NCBI GenBank assembly: GCA_022760475.1
Contig: JALEFZ010000043.1
Coordinates: 34,334-98,333, forward strand
Source of the DNA: Bacteroidia bacterium
GTDB taxonomy: Bacteria; Bacteroidota; Bacteroidia; J057
Length of the DNA stretch: 64,000 bases
Direction of reading: 5' to 3'
Positions 26,462 to 35,860 of the stretch are shown piece after piece (the stretch's first letter is position 1; each line of letters begins with the position of its first letter). The position numbers and the translations under genes were made by a program. The notes below the pieces were generated by a model, which saw nothing but the letters and a program-made list of their open reading frames with translations, was not told the DNA's origin and did no database searches.

Positions 26462-27322
26462 CTAAAAGAAAATTGTCAAGCCTATTTCAATGGGTGGGAT
26501 CTTTGGATTTTTGAATCCAACTTTATTCTCCGGTAAGAAAATATCGTCTGTAAACTCATCGAAGATGTCCGATAACCTGTACTGAAAGGTCAGGGCTGCC
26601 CATTTGTATCCAACCCTCCCGAACACGCCATACTTCAGCGGGACAAATTCCCTACTGCCGTTAGCGTCTTCAACTGTCTCCAGGTCTCTCAATTTTTCTT
26701 TGTGTCTCAGGCCGTTGTCATCAGTGAATCGTTGCCTGTAGTTGGCTGAAATGATGTATCCCACATTACCTCCAGCTTCCAAAAATATGATGGGATCACC
26801 ATCTTCATCACGGGTCAGGTTTGTGAAGAGGCTGAGGCTGGCCTCTCCGTGTACGATGGTGTGTCTTTCCTGGTCGATCGAATTGCTTGTACTGTCCTTG
26901 ATTACAGGGAATGTCTTCAGGTTGGTTGATTCGTATGTGATTTGGGTCCATGATAAGCCCGGGGCAAAGCGGAGTCCTACGATATCTCGGTACATAAAGA
27001 ATTTCAAGCCACCTGAGATGCTATAGGTTCCCGAGCCTGTGGCGTTAATGGGTACTGAGTCAGGACTGCTTCCAGAGAGCATCAACGTTCTGGCAAATAC
27101 AAGTGAGAATCTTCTGGGAGGATCTGCAGGTAAATTCCGATTGGGCCTTTTGTCTTTCTTTTTCGCTAGGGTAAGGCTATCCTGTGCAGGCATGCTATCC
27201 TTTACCGTACTGATTATACCTGCTTGCTCTATTGAGTCTTTTTTGATGTCCAATGAGTCTGTTTGGGCATTTGCAAAACCAAAGAACCCCAAAAGCCATA
27301 TGATAAGAATGATTCTCTCCAT
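26462..27322 (-). CDS. Outer-membrane-type beta-barrel protein, unknown
   Basis: 286 residues with a signal peptide ending at FANAQ, then a polar, Asp/Lys-rich linker (KKDSIEQAGIISTVKDSMPAQ region) and a beta-strand-rich domain (SGGLKFFMYRDIVGLRFAPG, VGRVGYKWAALTFQYRLSDIF-like) ending in a C-terminal Phe-Phe, typical of outer-membrane barrels. No specific family recognised. Confidence 0.7.
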   Translation of the reverse strand: MERIILIIWLLGFFGFANAQTDSLDIKKDSIEQAGIISTVKDSMPAQDSLTLAKKKDKRPNRNLPADPPRRFSLVFARTLMLSGSSPDSVPINATGSGTYSISGGLKFFMYRDIVGLRFAPGLSWTQITYESTNLKTFPVIKDSTSNSIDQERHTIVHGEASLSLFTNLTRDEDGDPIIFLEAGGNVGYIISANYRQRFTDDNGLRHKEKLRDLETVEDANGSREFVPLKYGVFGRVGYKWAALTFQYRLSDIFDEFTDDIFLPENKVGFKNPKIPPIEIGLTIFF

Positions 27323-27465
27323 TTTTTCAAAATTCCTCCCAAATTAACCAAAATTTTGGGCTTGCGAGGGAGAAAGATTTTCTTTGACAGTCTTTTTACC
27401 CTGTCCCAATGCTATAACGGTACTTTCAAGTAAAAGAAAGCCTGCATATCTAAAATTTTCAATTT

Positions 27466-27921
27466 ATGGCAAAGCGTTTCAATGTCCGAGTCTATGGTTT
27501 ATTGGTAAATAAGGGCAAACTCCTGCTCTCTGATGAGTTTAGGATGGGAATGAGGATGACCAAAATGCCTGGCGGAGGAGTTGAATTTGGTGAGGGAGTT
27601 CAGGCGGCTCTTGAACGAGAATGGCAAGAAGAACTTGGAGCCGATATAGAGGTGGGGGAGATTTTCTATGTAAATCCCTTCCTTCAAATCTCTGCATTTA
27701 ACTCTGATGAAGAAGTACTGGCCATGTATTTCAGGGTAGCGCTCAAAGGCCAAATCAAGGTTGCAATTAGTAATGTCGCCTTCGACTTTGACGAGGATGG
27801 TTCTGATAAGCAAAGTTTTAGATGGAAAGCTCTACACGAATTAGAACCAACCGATCTTACCTTTCCTATCGATCAGGCTATGTGTAGAAAGCTCAAAGAA
27901 AAGTTGGAATTATTTACCTAG
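27466..27921 (+). CDS. NUDIX hydrolase
   Basis: 151 residues. The Nudix box is complete and canonical: G-GVEFG-E-GVQAALE-REWQEELGA (about residues 38-60), coordinating Mg2+ for hydrolysis of a nucleoside-diphosphate-linked substrate. The N-terminus (NVRVYGLLVNKGKLLLSDE) and the later FRWKALHELEPTDLTFPID are typical of Bacteroidota NUDIX proteins. Substrate cannot be predicted. Cytosolic and monocistronic. Confidence 0.93.
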   Translation: MAKRFNVRVYGLLVNKGKLLLSDEFRMGMRMTKMPGGGVEFGEGVQAALEREWQEELGADIEVGEIFYVNPFLQISAFNSDEEVLAMYFRVALKGQIKVAISNVAFDFDEDGSDKQSFRWKALHELEPTDLTFPIDQAMCRKLKEKLELFT

Positions 27922-27946
27922 GCAATGGTGGACTCAGGATGGATGA

Positions 27947-28573
27947 TCAAGAATTTGACTGAACGGGTGCCTCAACAATGGGTACCTCGTCTCCCAGACC
28001 TGCTATTTCCTGCATAAACCTCCTACCTCTTCTGTCTTTGAAGTATACCTTGAAGTGGTAGGTGGCATAATCAAGATTTTGTCCCTTAAGAAGGAAATTC
28101 ATGGCTGATTTACTCTTGTAGTTGCTGCCTAGCATAGCTTTGGACTGAAAAGTAACATCAACCTCATTGAACTTATCAGGTCTTACCTGTTCGAACCTCA
28201 TGTCTGATCCTACATTGATCAGGCTAAGGCGAATCAGGTTGGAGCCTGATTTGGATACCTTGGAAAATGCGAGTTCAGGTGGGATGGAAGGAGAAATAGG
28301 GGCTGTCTGGACTTGAGTGGCAGCAGAAGAGGCGGCAAATTGACCAAAACTTCTTGCCATGACAGGTTCAGGTTGCATCTGAGCCTTGGGAATGGCTGGC
28401 TTTTTCTCAGGGAAAAGTTCCTCCTCCTCAGGAGTTTCAACTGTCTCTGCCCGCTTTTGTGCTTTGGGTTGAGTCAGCAGTTTGATGAAGACGTATGCTG
28501 CCACCAGGAACATAAAGATTCCAATGATCGCAGCCAATTGATCTAGTATAGGTTCTGCTCCCGGTAGGTTCAT
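27947..28573 (-). CDS. Uncharacterised membrane-anchored protein
   Basis: 208 residues from ATG 28573. An in-frame TTG at 28621 is rejected because it sits inside the terminator hairpin at 28611-28633. One transmembrane helix (AAIIGIFMFLVAAYVFIKLL, about 14-33) is followed by a disordered, acidic/proline-rich linker and a C-terminal beta-rich domain (SNLIRLSLINVGSDMRFEQV, YATYHFKVYFKDRRGRRFMQ). No family recognised. Confidence 0.7.
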   Translation of the reverse strand: MNLPGAEPILDQLAAIIGIFMFLVAAYVFIKLLTQPKAQKRAETVETPEEEELFPEKKPAIPKAQMQPEPVMARSFGQFAASSAATQVQTAPISPSIPPELAFSKVSKSGSNLIRLSLINVGSDMRFEQVRPDKFNEVDVTFQSKAMLGSNYKSKSAMNFLLKGQNLDYATYHFKVYFKDRRGRRFMQEIAGLGDEVPIVEAPVQSNS

Positions 28574-28607
28574 TACTAATTGGGTAATTTCTTGATAAGC
28601 AATCAAC

Positions 28608-28633
28608 AAAAAAGGGGCCAACTTGGCCCCTTT
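28608..28633 (-). terminator. Terminator for the phzF-to-aminopeptidase operon
   Basis: A perfect 10-bp stem, AAAGGGGCCA/TGGCCCCTTT, loop ACT; read on the minus strand it is followed by further T. It lies about 200 bp past the aminopeptidase stop and just before the next minus-strand gene. Confidence 0.8.
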
Positions 28634-28836
28634 CTAACATGTCAACTTTTGAATAATTGGTAAAAATTATCAGTATTTGGTATGGAAATATTCTAAAATC
28701 TTGTGAATTAACGCATTACTCTTAAGAAAATGTCAAAACACTTACTTGAAGAAAAGCATGTATTCTGGATTTTTTTTCATTTAAAACTCTCATTTTGCGT
28801 AAATGATCAAGGCTTGAATATCGATCTTCCCAATTA

Positions 28837-30804
28837 TTATTTGGTCTTAATCAACTTCTGTCGAATCTGCTGGTCACCCTTGATAATAGACAGTACATAC
28901 ATTCCATTGGGCCATTGAGCAGTATTGATAGAATACTCATTCAAACTACCATTGAGCTCTTTTGATGTGATCAATTGCCCGTTCAAATTGTGAACCCTCA
29001 ATTGCGAATTTCCCAAATTTCCCTCCAGGCTGATTAAGTTATCAAATGGATTGGGGAAGATATTGATTTCATCCTTGAGAGAGATTTCATTTGAGACTCC
29101 GATTTGTCTTATGACATCTCTTTGAGTGGTTAGAATCCAATATTCTGGATCGAAGATTACCTCATCTACTGTGAAATCTACTGGCAATTTGAAGTTTTCT
29201 CCGCTGGAGCTATGAAGTAGCCTGAAGGTTGTGTCCTGGCCTTGGGTACCCTTCACTTGGACACCTATATGCATTTCGTAAAAGGGTACAGAGGGATGTG
29301 TGGTAAACTGATTAACTTTCAGGTAGAAGGTATCCCCCACCTGATCCCAGCGAAGGTCGTAGAGTGGGTGACCTTGTCCATATACCCAGTCGTCGAAGTA
29401 TTCTGTCAGGTCTCTTCCTGAGACCGCTTCCAATTCTGCAACGAGGTCAGGGGTTTTGGCATAACCATAAGTAAGTTTTGGGTTGTTAAGGAAGTTTCTC
29501 AATCCCAGGAAGAAGGTAGAGTCTCCCAATTCCCACCTTAGCATATGCAAAACCAATGCACCTTTGTAATAGGAAAGCTGGCCATTGAAGATCCTCGAAA
29601 CAGTAGTGGTATCATCTACGAAAACCGAGCCAGCGTCTGTTCGGGTAGCAATTCCGATGGCACCTTGCCTCCAACTCAGCCAGGTGCTTTCATCAAACAT
29701 TTGCTGATAAGTATAACCTGTAAGAAAGGTCGCAAAGCCCTCGTTGAGCCAAATATCTTCCCAACTGCCACAGGTGACTTGATTCCCAAACCACTGATGT
29801 GCAAGCTCATGGGCGATCAATCCATGATAGTAGGCTCCCATAAAGCTCATGGTCTGATGCTCCATTCCACCTCCCCAACCAAATTCTGCATGGCCGTATT
29901 TTTCATCCATGAAAGGATAATCTCCCAAAACCTCGTATAGGGTTTCCATCACGCCAATGGTACGGGGTGTTTCTTCTCTTGCTTCAACTTCAGATTTGGG
30001 GTAGGCATAATTGAGGATTTCAATAGAGTCACCATCCAGCACGACCCAATCCGAATATACTACATATTCAGAAACGGCAACTGCAATCAGGTATGAAGTA
30101 ATGGGGTAACTGTGTTTCCAATGATAGGTTACGGCATTTCCTCCTGCAGGCTTGGTGCTCATCAAAAGGCCATTTGAGGCAGCCTTGTAAGTATCCAAAG
30201 TCGTGACCAGGATATCTACGGAGTCAATCTTATCAGAAAGAGAGGTTTTTCCTGGCCACCAATCGCGTCCACCATAGGGTTCTGAAAGTGTCCAAAGTGC
30301 AGGCTTTCCATCATTGAGCGTTGTAGCTTCGAATGAGCCAAAGCCTGTAGTTGGAGGGGCTCCGTGATAAAAAACGGTGGTTGAGTCCATTTGTCCTGCA
30401 GAAACAGGAACTGGAAGATCAATCCTCAGTAGGTTTGCAACCGGCCTGCTAAAATTTAGCATTTGATTTCCACGCTTTACAGAATCAACAGTCAGAGAAT
30501 CCGAAAGATCAAAATAAACATAAGAGAGTGCATTTTGAGTCGCTTCAAAATAAGAAGTAACAGATCCAAGAATAGATCTGACGTTGGGATCAAGGGTCCA
30601 TTCAAGGCGATGGTATTTCAGGTCATAACTTTTGGTAGAGTCACTGCTTAATTGGCCACTGCGGGCCTTGGCTTCATATCTGCTTCGCTCAGCGTCAATG
30701 ACATAACAAATTTCTTTTTCCCAGTCTATTTCGAAATGCTCTTGGCCGAAGGCTGATAGCCCCGTCAAAAGGAGTAAAATCTGAACGGTAAGTATTCTTT
30801 TCAT
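28837..30804 (-). CDS. Secreted M1-family metallo-aminopeptidase with T9SS sorting domain
   Basis: 655 residues. A signal peptide ends near SAFGQ. The M1 N-terminal beta domain (YHRLEWTLDPN...) leads to the substrate motif GGMEHQT and the zinc site HELAHQW (His332, Glu333, His336) with the third ligand in WLNEGFATF. A linker follows, and a type A T9SS sorting domain closes the protein (NIFPNPFDNLISLEG, GMYVLSIIKGDQQIRQKLIK). It is shorter than cytosolic M1 enzymes because the large helical C-terminal domain is absent. Predicted to clip N-terminal residues from peptides outside the cell. Last gene of a likely operon; the DNA methyltransferase gene ends 34 bp upstream. Confidence 0.93.
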   Translation of the reverse strand: MKRILTVQILLLLTGLSAFGQEHFEIDWEKEICYVIDAERSRYEAKARSGQLSSDSTKSYDLKYHRLEWTLDPNVRSILGSVTSYFEATQNALSYVYFDLSDSLTVDSVKRGNQMLNFSRPVANLLRIDLPVPVSAGQMDSTTVFYHGAPPTTGFGSFEATTLNDGKPALWTLSEPYGGRDWWPGKTSLSDKIDSVDILVTTLDTYKAASNGLLMSTKPAGGNAVTYHWKHSYPITSYLIAVAVSEYVVYSDWVVLDGDSIEILNYAYPKSEVEAREETPRTIGVMETLYEVLGDYPFMDEKYGHAEFGWGGGMEHQTMSFMGAYYHGLIAHELAHQWFGNQVTCGSWEDIWLNEGFATFLTGYTYQQMFDESTWLSWRQGAIGIATRTDAGSVFVDDTTTVSRIFNGQLSYYKGALVLHMLRWELGDSTFFLGLRNFLNNPKLTYGYAKTPDLVAELEAVSGRDLTEYFDDWVYGQGHPLYDLRWDQVGDTFYLKVNQFTTHPSVPFYEMHIGVQVKGTQGQDTTFRLLHSSSGENFKLPVDFTVDEVIFDPEYWILTTQRDVIRQIGVSNEISLKDEINIFPNPFDNLISLEGNLGNSQLRVHNLNGQLITSKELNGSLNEYSINTAQWPNGMYVLSIIKGDQQIRQKLIKTK

Positions 30805-30838
30805 CTTTGTTTGTTGTAAGAGAAATATGTAAAGAAAC

Positions 30839-31924
30839 TCAGGAACTTACTGTCCTAACAGTTACATTTAATTTAAGTTTTTCTATGTGTTCATGAATTA
30901 GCCTGATGGACATGGGGGATTGGTCCATTCCAATCCATTTTCTCTTCAACGACTCAGCCATCCAAAGGGTGCCTCCCGAGCCTGCGAAAGCATCCATGAC
31001 CCAGCTGTCTTCATTCGAGGAGTTCAAAATTATCCGTTCCAACAATTTATGATTTTTCTGGGTAGGGTATTGTACGTAGCTCAGACCCTTGTCTTTAAAT
31101 GTCCAGACATCCTGTATTTTTTTACCCTTGTGGTCCCTGGCAAATACTATTTTTCTAGGGTTACCACTGCTTGACCACTCTACCAAACCCTCGCTTTCAA
31201 GCCTGTCCAGTTCTTCTCTTCCATAGCGCCAATGTCTGCCTGGTGGCGGTAAAATTCCCTTCCATGGAAGGCCTGTATCTCCATTTTGGGTAGGGCCAGG
31301 TGCATGAAGGGGATGGGTGGTATAAGGGCCATACTTGGGGTGTTTTTTTGGGAAAAGCCTTTGAATGTCTTCTTCCTCCAGCTTTTCTCGAAGGTCATTC
31401 CAAATTTGTTGATCCCTGTTTTTGGCATAATACAGGATCATATCAGAGTAATTGCCGTAGGCTTTTCGGGCAAAGTTTTTGGGATTACACTTAATTCTAC
31501 TCAGGTCATTGATGAAGTTCTCCTCTCCAAAAAGTTCATCCATCATTATCTTGATGTAATGCCCGATTTTTTTGTCTATATGTAGATAAATAGAACCTTG
31601 AGGAGATAAACATTCCCTTAAAAAGACCAGTCTCTTCCAAATAAATGCTAAAAACTCCTCTCCTTGAATTTCATCTGAATAAGCTTTTGTAGCTTCAATA
31701 TCAGAGAAAGGTTGACCTGTGCCAAAGGGTGGATCGATGTAGATCAGATCTATTTTTTGTCTTAGGTCAGGAAGAAATGCTTTGAGAGAGCTTAGGTTAT
31801 CTCCTTCAATAAAGACCCTTTCACTTGCTGTTAAATCCAGGATTCCGCTGTGAGCATGGGCTGTCGCAAGCAATTGTTGTGGGGCTATTTTTCCTTCGAA
31901 ATCAAGACTCAGGTTCATGTACAA
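30839..31924 (-). CDS. Site-specific DNA methyltransferase (N6-adenine or N4-cytosine, beta-type order)
   Basis: 361 residues. Catalytic motif IV is IDLIYIDPPFGTG near residue 56, followed by helices typical of type III Mod-like enzymes (EEFLAFIWKRLVFLRECL, GSIYLHIDKKIGHYIKIMMDELFG, split). The SAM-binding FAGSG (DAFAGSGGTLWMAESLKRKW) is near the C-terminus, so the motif order is that of beta-class methyltransferases. A short recognition region carries GRHWRYGREELDRLESEGLV. No restriction endonuclease or specificity gene is beside it; it is a solitary methyltransferase placed 6 bp after a peptidase gene. A second Met at residue 3 is an equally good start. Target sequence unknown. Confidence 0.9.
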   Translation of the reverse strand: MYMNLSLDFEGKIAPQQLLATAHAHSGILDLTASERVFIEGDNLSSLKAFLPDLRQKIDLIYIDPPFGTGQPFSDIEATKAYSDEIQGEEFLAFIWKRLVFLRECLSPQGSIYLHIDKKIGHYIKIMMDELFGEENFINDLSRIKCNPKNFARKAYGNYSDMILYYAKNRDQQIWNDLREKLEEEDIQRLFPKKHPKYGPYTTHPLHAPGPTQNGDTGLPWKGILPPPGRHWRYGREELDRLESEGLVEWSSSGNPRKIVFARDHKGKKIQDVWTFKDKGLSYVQYPTQKNHKLLERIILNSSNEDSWVMDAFAGSGGTLWMAESLKRKWIGMDQSPMSIRLIHEHIEKLKLNVTVRTVSS

Positions 31925-31930
31925 ATTTAA

Positions 31931-34891
31931 TTAATCCTGAACCAATATAGATTCCAATTGCTGGGTATAGAAATCTCCAGCCGGATAGGGCAGATAAACT
32001 CCTTCCTGAGCAACCACGCGCGCTTCCTTTTCCTTTCCCAATAGTTCAAGCAACTGAATGTAAGACATCCTTGCCCTGAAATTATATGGAAGTGCCTGGA
32101 GCGATTGCTCAAGTAGGGGGATCGCTTCTTCCAGGCGATCCAATTCTATAAGGATCTGCGCCTTCCAATAATTGTACTCACTGGCTTGTAGCGGCTCCTT
32201 GGGAACTGGAATCTGATTGAGCCTGTTTAAGGCAGAGTCAGGGCCATGTAGGTCTATGATCAGTTGAGTCTCCCACCAACTATTGCCACGCTTATATCGT
32301 GGGAAAGTCCCCAAGTAAGCAATAGCTTTTTGATAGGCAGAACTGTCGCCCATTCCCAGGTAAGCCAAGGCAAGCAGTTGTTGAAAGGATTTTCGTGGAG
32401 AACCCGCACTCTTGAGGAGTTCCTGAGATGGTTTGATCAACTCAACAAGCTTGTCGTACCTACCCAATTGCATCAACACCTCGCCATACTTCTCACGATA
32501 GGAATAATTTTGGGGTTTTTGTGAAATGAGTCTTTCAAAATCTACCGAAGATTCTCGATAATGTCCCATTATTCCTTTCAGGTAGGCTTTATATATTCTA
32601 TTTTGATCCTTTTCATCTCTTAAATAGGTAGATATTTCTGAACCATCCAGGATGTAATCCTCAGCAAGGCGGATTCCTTCCTCCCACAAACCAAAGTTCA
32701 TGAAGAAATTCCGGGCATCCCGGTTGAGCCTGGCTTTTTCCATGAGGTCTTCCTCATAGCTCAGGGCAGCTTCGAAGGACTGACTGGCCTTTCTTATGGT
32801 TTTCTCCAAAGAAATCTGTCCCTCCAGGTACATAGAAGTCCAGAGCTTGCCCTCTTCCAAGAGAAGGGCAGAATTCTCAGGCTTTAAAGTCAATTGCCTC
32901 CCGATGATCTTTCTGGATGTCCTGAAGTCTCCCTTTCTTTTGGCCAACTGACTTTTTCGAACGATGGCTGGGGTATATCCAGGCATCCAAAGAAGCGCGG
33001 TGTCAATATATTTTTGAGCTAAGGAGTCGTTTCTTTTCAGGCTTGCTTGATTGGACAAATAAAGATAAGCCTCAGCCCAGTTTCCTGCCAGTGCGCTACT
33101 GTCTCCCTCTAATGCGGCTTTTTGATTTGATGTGAGTTGCTCCACCCAATTATACATGGAGGAGTCTTTGCTCTTTAGGTCTTTTCTGGTATTGGCAGCC
33201 TTGTGGTTGAGTGGGTGAACCTTTGAAAGAGAGAAGAATGCAGGTATGGCCTGAGCGAGATACTCAAATTCATTATTTGCTGCATAATAGTCCAAGACCC
33301 TTCCATATTTCATGGCTTCGTAGTAAAGTTTCCTGACTTCTCTCTTTTCTTGATCCGTAAAAAGCACCCCATGAAACAGGTGAACATATTCATGTAGGCT
33401 AACATTTCGTTCATTATGAGCGCCTCGTTCTACATATTCTATTCCGGTAGCTCCCGAACCTACCCCTCGGATATCCATCCATTGCCTGTTGTCAAAGGTT
33501 GTTCCCCCACGGAAAAAGGAGTTTTTCATGGCCAGGGCCAGGTCTTCATGTAAAGGTGGAATAGCAAATGTCCTATCAATTTTATCCAGTAAGGGCAAAT
33601 AGGCAGTCGTTGTTTGTAGTTGGTTCCAAACCATTTTTGATACCCTAACTCCAGGGTACCTTGTCAAGTCTGGAAATACCGAAATGAAATGTTTGTTGTC
33701 AGGTACGCTTAGCTCTGAAATTTTCTTTTCGAGAGAAGGGTATGAGGCTAAAGCTCTCATTTGGCGTTTCTTGATTACGGCAGCCATGCCATTGTGTGCA
33801 GGGCCATAATGCGGTTTTTTGGATAGAATTCCCTGAAAAACAAGTTCCGAAGAATCCAGATATACAGGATTTTGATTTGACTCTTGGTAGAAATGAGACC
33901 CCAAATACATTTCAGGGATTACCGAAGTCGGATACATGGATTTGATTTTTCTGATACCTGCTATGCCCTGATCAAATTTTTCATTTAGAATATCCTCTTC
34001 TGCCTTGTCGAGAGCGACCCTTATCCTGTTTTCATCTGGGTCATAGTAGTCGGTATAAGTCAAATGGGTGTGGCCATTTCCCCAGTGCCAATGGGTTTTG
34101 TAATGCAGGGGGTTGAGTTTGAGCGCTATTTCCCATTGTCTGGCCATTTCTCCCAAGAGATTTGCATCTCTCCTTCGCCAAATCGCATATCCATAGGAAA
34201 ACCTTGCATCAGCATCCAAGGGATCATAGGTCAAAGATTTTTGCAGGTAAGACTCCGCTTTTAATTCCTTCCTAAGCCAAAAATTGGCCTCAGCAGCAAG
34301 CTTATAAGCCTCGGCATCTGTAGAATCTTGCTCTATTAATTTCAGGGCTAGCGCCTCAGCTTTCAGGTAGTTTTTTTCAAATATTTCTATTCTTCCCAAG
34401 CCCAATAAGGCCTGTCTGTAAGTTTTGTTTTCATCCATTAAACTAAAAAAGATTGACCTAGCCTTGGGGAGTTGCCACCTTAGGATCTCAAATTCTGCCT
34501 TCCACTTCTGATTTAGCTGCTTGAATTTTTCAGAAATAATTGATTCATGAGCTACAGCTATGGGAGAAGCAAAGAAAGTAGCCTGGATGCTATCAAATTG
34601 AAGTGTAGCTTCTTCATAGCGATGCATTGACCAATATTTTTCCAGCTTAATAAATGCCAATTCAACATTTTTGGGATTATGTTCTCTAAGCCGGTTTTCC
34701 AGGTATTCCCATTTTCCGATGCGTTTGGCTAGTTGAATATCTTCTTCACCAGGATTTGATAAAGTATCAAATCTGAGGTCTTGCAGCGCCAGCCAATCCA
34801 GCATTTTACTGGTGCTATCAGGATGAAAATTCTGCCCCCTTAATGGGACAAAAACCAAAAAAATCAGACCAAGACAGAGCGTTTTTTTCAT
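31931..34891 (-). CDS. TPR-rich secreted/periplasmic protein with HEXXH metallopeptidase domain
   Basis: 986 residues from ATG 34891, which gives a signal peptide (KKTLCLGLIFLVFVPLRGQN) and a 4-bp overlap with the phzF stop; longer upstream readings run into phzF. Many TPR-like helix pairs cover about 60-300 and 570-980 (AEAYKLAAEANFWLRKELKA, FRARMSYIQLLELLGKEKEA). In the middle, SLHEYVHLFHG supplies a zinc motif (His500, Glu501, His504), and NEFEYLAQAIPAFF about 50 residues later may supply the third ligand, a gluzincin arrangement. Substrate and role are unknown. Confidence 0.82.
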   Translation of the reverse strand: MKKTLCLGLIFLVFVPLRGQNFHPDSTSKMLDWLALQDLRFDTLSNPGEEDIQLAKRIGKWEYLENRLREHNPKNVELAFIKLEKYWSMHRYEEATLQFDSIQATFFASPIAVAHESIISEKFKQLNQKWKAEFEILRWQLPKARSIFFSLMDENKTYRQALLGLGRIEIFEKNYLKAEALALKLIEQDSTDAEAYKLAAEANFWLRKELKAESYLQKSLTYDPLDADARFSYGYAIWRRRDANLLGEMARQWEIALKLNPLHYKTHWHWGNGHTHLTYTDYYDPDENRIRVALDKAEEDILNEKFDQGIAGIRKIKSMYPTSVIPEMYLGSHFYQESNQNPVYLDSSELVFQGILSKKPHYGPAHNGMAAVIKKRQMRALASYPSLEKKISELSVPDNKHFISVFPDLTRYPGVRVSKMVWNQLQTTTAYLPLLDKIDRTFAIPPLHEDLALAMKNSFFRGGTTFDNRQWMDIRGVGSGATGIEYVERGAHNERNVSLHEYVHLFHGVLFTDQEKREVRKLYYEAMKYGRVLDYYAANNEFEYLAQAIPAFFSLSKVHPLNHKAANTRKDLKSKDSSMYNWVEQLTSNQKAALEGDSSALAGNWAEAYLYLSNQASLKRNDSLAQKYIDTALLWMPGYTPAIVRKSQLAKRKGDFRTSRKIIGRQLTLKPENSALLLEEGKLWTSMYLEGQISLEKTIRKASQSFEAALSYEEDLMEKARLNRDARNFFMNFGLWEEGIRLAEDYILDGSEISTYLRDEKDQNRIYKAYLKGIMGHYRESSVDFERLISQKPQNYSYREKYGEVLMQLGRYDKLVELIKPSQELLKSAGSPRKSFQQLLALAYLGMGDSSAYQKAIAYLGTFPRYKRGNSWWETQLIIDLHGPDSALNRLNQIPVPKEPLQASEYNYWKAQILIELDRLEEAIPLLEQSLQALPYNFRARMSYIQLLELLGKEKEARVVAQEGVYLPYPAGDFYTQQLESILVQD

Positions 34892-35679
34892 TCGTTTACA
34901 AAAATTTCCCCTTTCAAATAAGTTCTTGCCATTCCTGAAATGCTGACTCGGTCTCCATTCCAGCTTGTCCACAATTTTCCTCCTCTTGGCGATATCTGCC
35001 TGGCTACCATCACCTTTTTGCCTAGTTTTTCTCCCCAATATGGAATCAAAGTGCTATGAGCAGAGCCTGTAACCGGGTCCTCAGGCACCCCTGCCTGGGG
35101 GGCAAAAAACCTGGAGACAAAGTCAATCCCTTCTTCGTTCGAAGGTGCAGTGACAATCACCCCAACGCAGTCCAACCTACTGACCAATTCCATATTGACC
35201 TTGAGGTTTTCTACCATCTCCTGGCTTTGGACTTCGAAAAGTATATCTCTGGACTTACCTACAAATAGTGGCTTTTCTCCGATTGCGTATTCCAGCGTTT
35301 CATTAGACTCGATTTCTACGGGAGGCCTCGAAGGGAAATCCATTTCAAGGAGGCCTTCATTTTTCTTTACAGTGAGAAGACCACTTTTGGAATGGAACCT
35401 CAGGGTGCCATCAGGATGATTGAGATGCTCAAACAGTACATGGGCACTGGCCAATGTAGCATGACCACATAGGTCAATCTCAAATTTTGGGGTGAACCAG
35501 CGAAGATCAAAATCCTCTCCATTTGGAATGAAAAAGGCAGTTTCTGCCAGATTATTTTCTGACGCGATTGCTTGAAGGTGATGATCCGGAAGCCAGCGGT
35601 CCAGCGGACACACAGCGGCAGGATTACCTTCGAATACATTTTCGGCAAAAGCATCTACCTGATAGATAGGAATTTGCAT
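34888..35679 (-). CDS. PhzF-family phenazine biosynthesis-like isomerase
   Basis: 263 residues of the DapF-like fold. Signatures are YQVDAFAENVFEGNPAAVCPL, ASENNLAETAFF with the catalytic Glu, LRWFTPKFEIDLCGHATLASAHVLF (split), and DFVSRFFAPQAGVPEDPVTGSAHSTLIPYW (split). The family performs isomerisations of the phenazine-pathway type, but most members have unknown substrates and no phz genes are present, so phenazine synthesis is not implied. First gene of the minus-strand operon, overlapping the peptidase gene by 4 bp. Confidence 0.94.
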   Translation of the reverse strand: MQIPIYQVDAFAENVFEGNPAAVCPLDRWLPDHHLQAIASENNLAETAFFIPNGEDFDLRWFTPKFEIDLCGHATLASAHVLFEHLNHPDGTLRFHSKSGLLTVKKNEGLLEMDFPSRPPVEIESNETLEYAIGEKPLFVGKSRDILFEVQSQEMVENLKVNMELVSRLDCVGVIVTAPSNEEGIDFVSRFFAPQAGVPEDPVTGSAHSTLIPYWGEKLGKKVMVARQISPRGGKLWTSWNGDRVSISGMARTYLKGEIFVNE

Positions 35680-35730
35680 AAGAGAGTTTATTGGGTATAG
35701 AGCTCTAATATCATAAATTTATTTGTATTA

Positions 35731-35772
35731 GGGGATTTTATCTTTCTCTCAAAAGAAAAGGTAAAAATCCCC
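35731..35772. repeat. Imperfect inverted repeat in a divergent promoter region
   Basis: GGGGATTTT (35731-35739) pairs with AAAATCCCC (35764-35772), and the interior CTTTCTC and GAAAAG can partly extend the stem. It lies between phzF and a membrane-protein gene that diverge, so it could be a regulatory site or a small repeat. Confidence 0.45.
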
Positions 35773-35860
35773 CTAGCGTGGTTTATTGTTTTATATTCAT
35801 CTAAATTCGAAATCACAGCTTAGCTTTTCTGTTAGGCCCAATGCTTAATACCCCAATTCC

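Noticed and set aside
28574..28621. TTG start for the uncharacterised anchored protein
   Set aside because: It falls inside the terminator hairpin at 28611-28633; ATG 28573 is preferred.
34892..35038. N-terminal extension of the TPR metallopeptidase
   Set aside because: It overlaps phzF and lacks a signal peptide; ATG 34891 gives a 4-bp overlap and a clear signal peptide.
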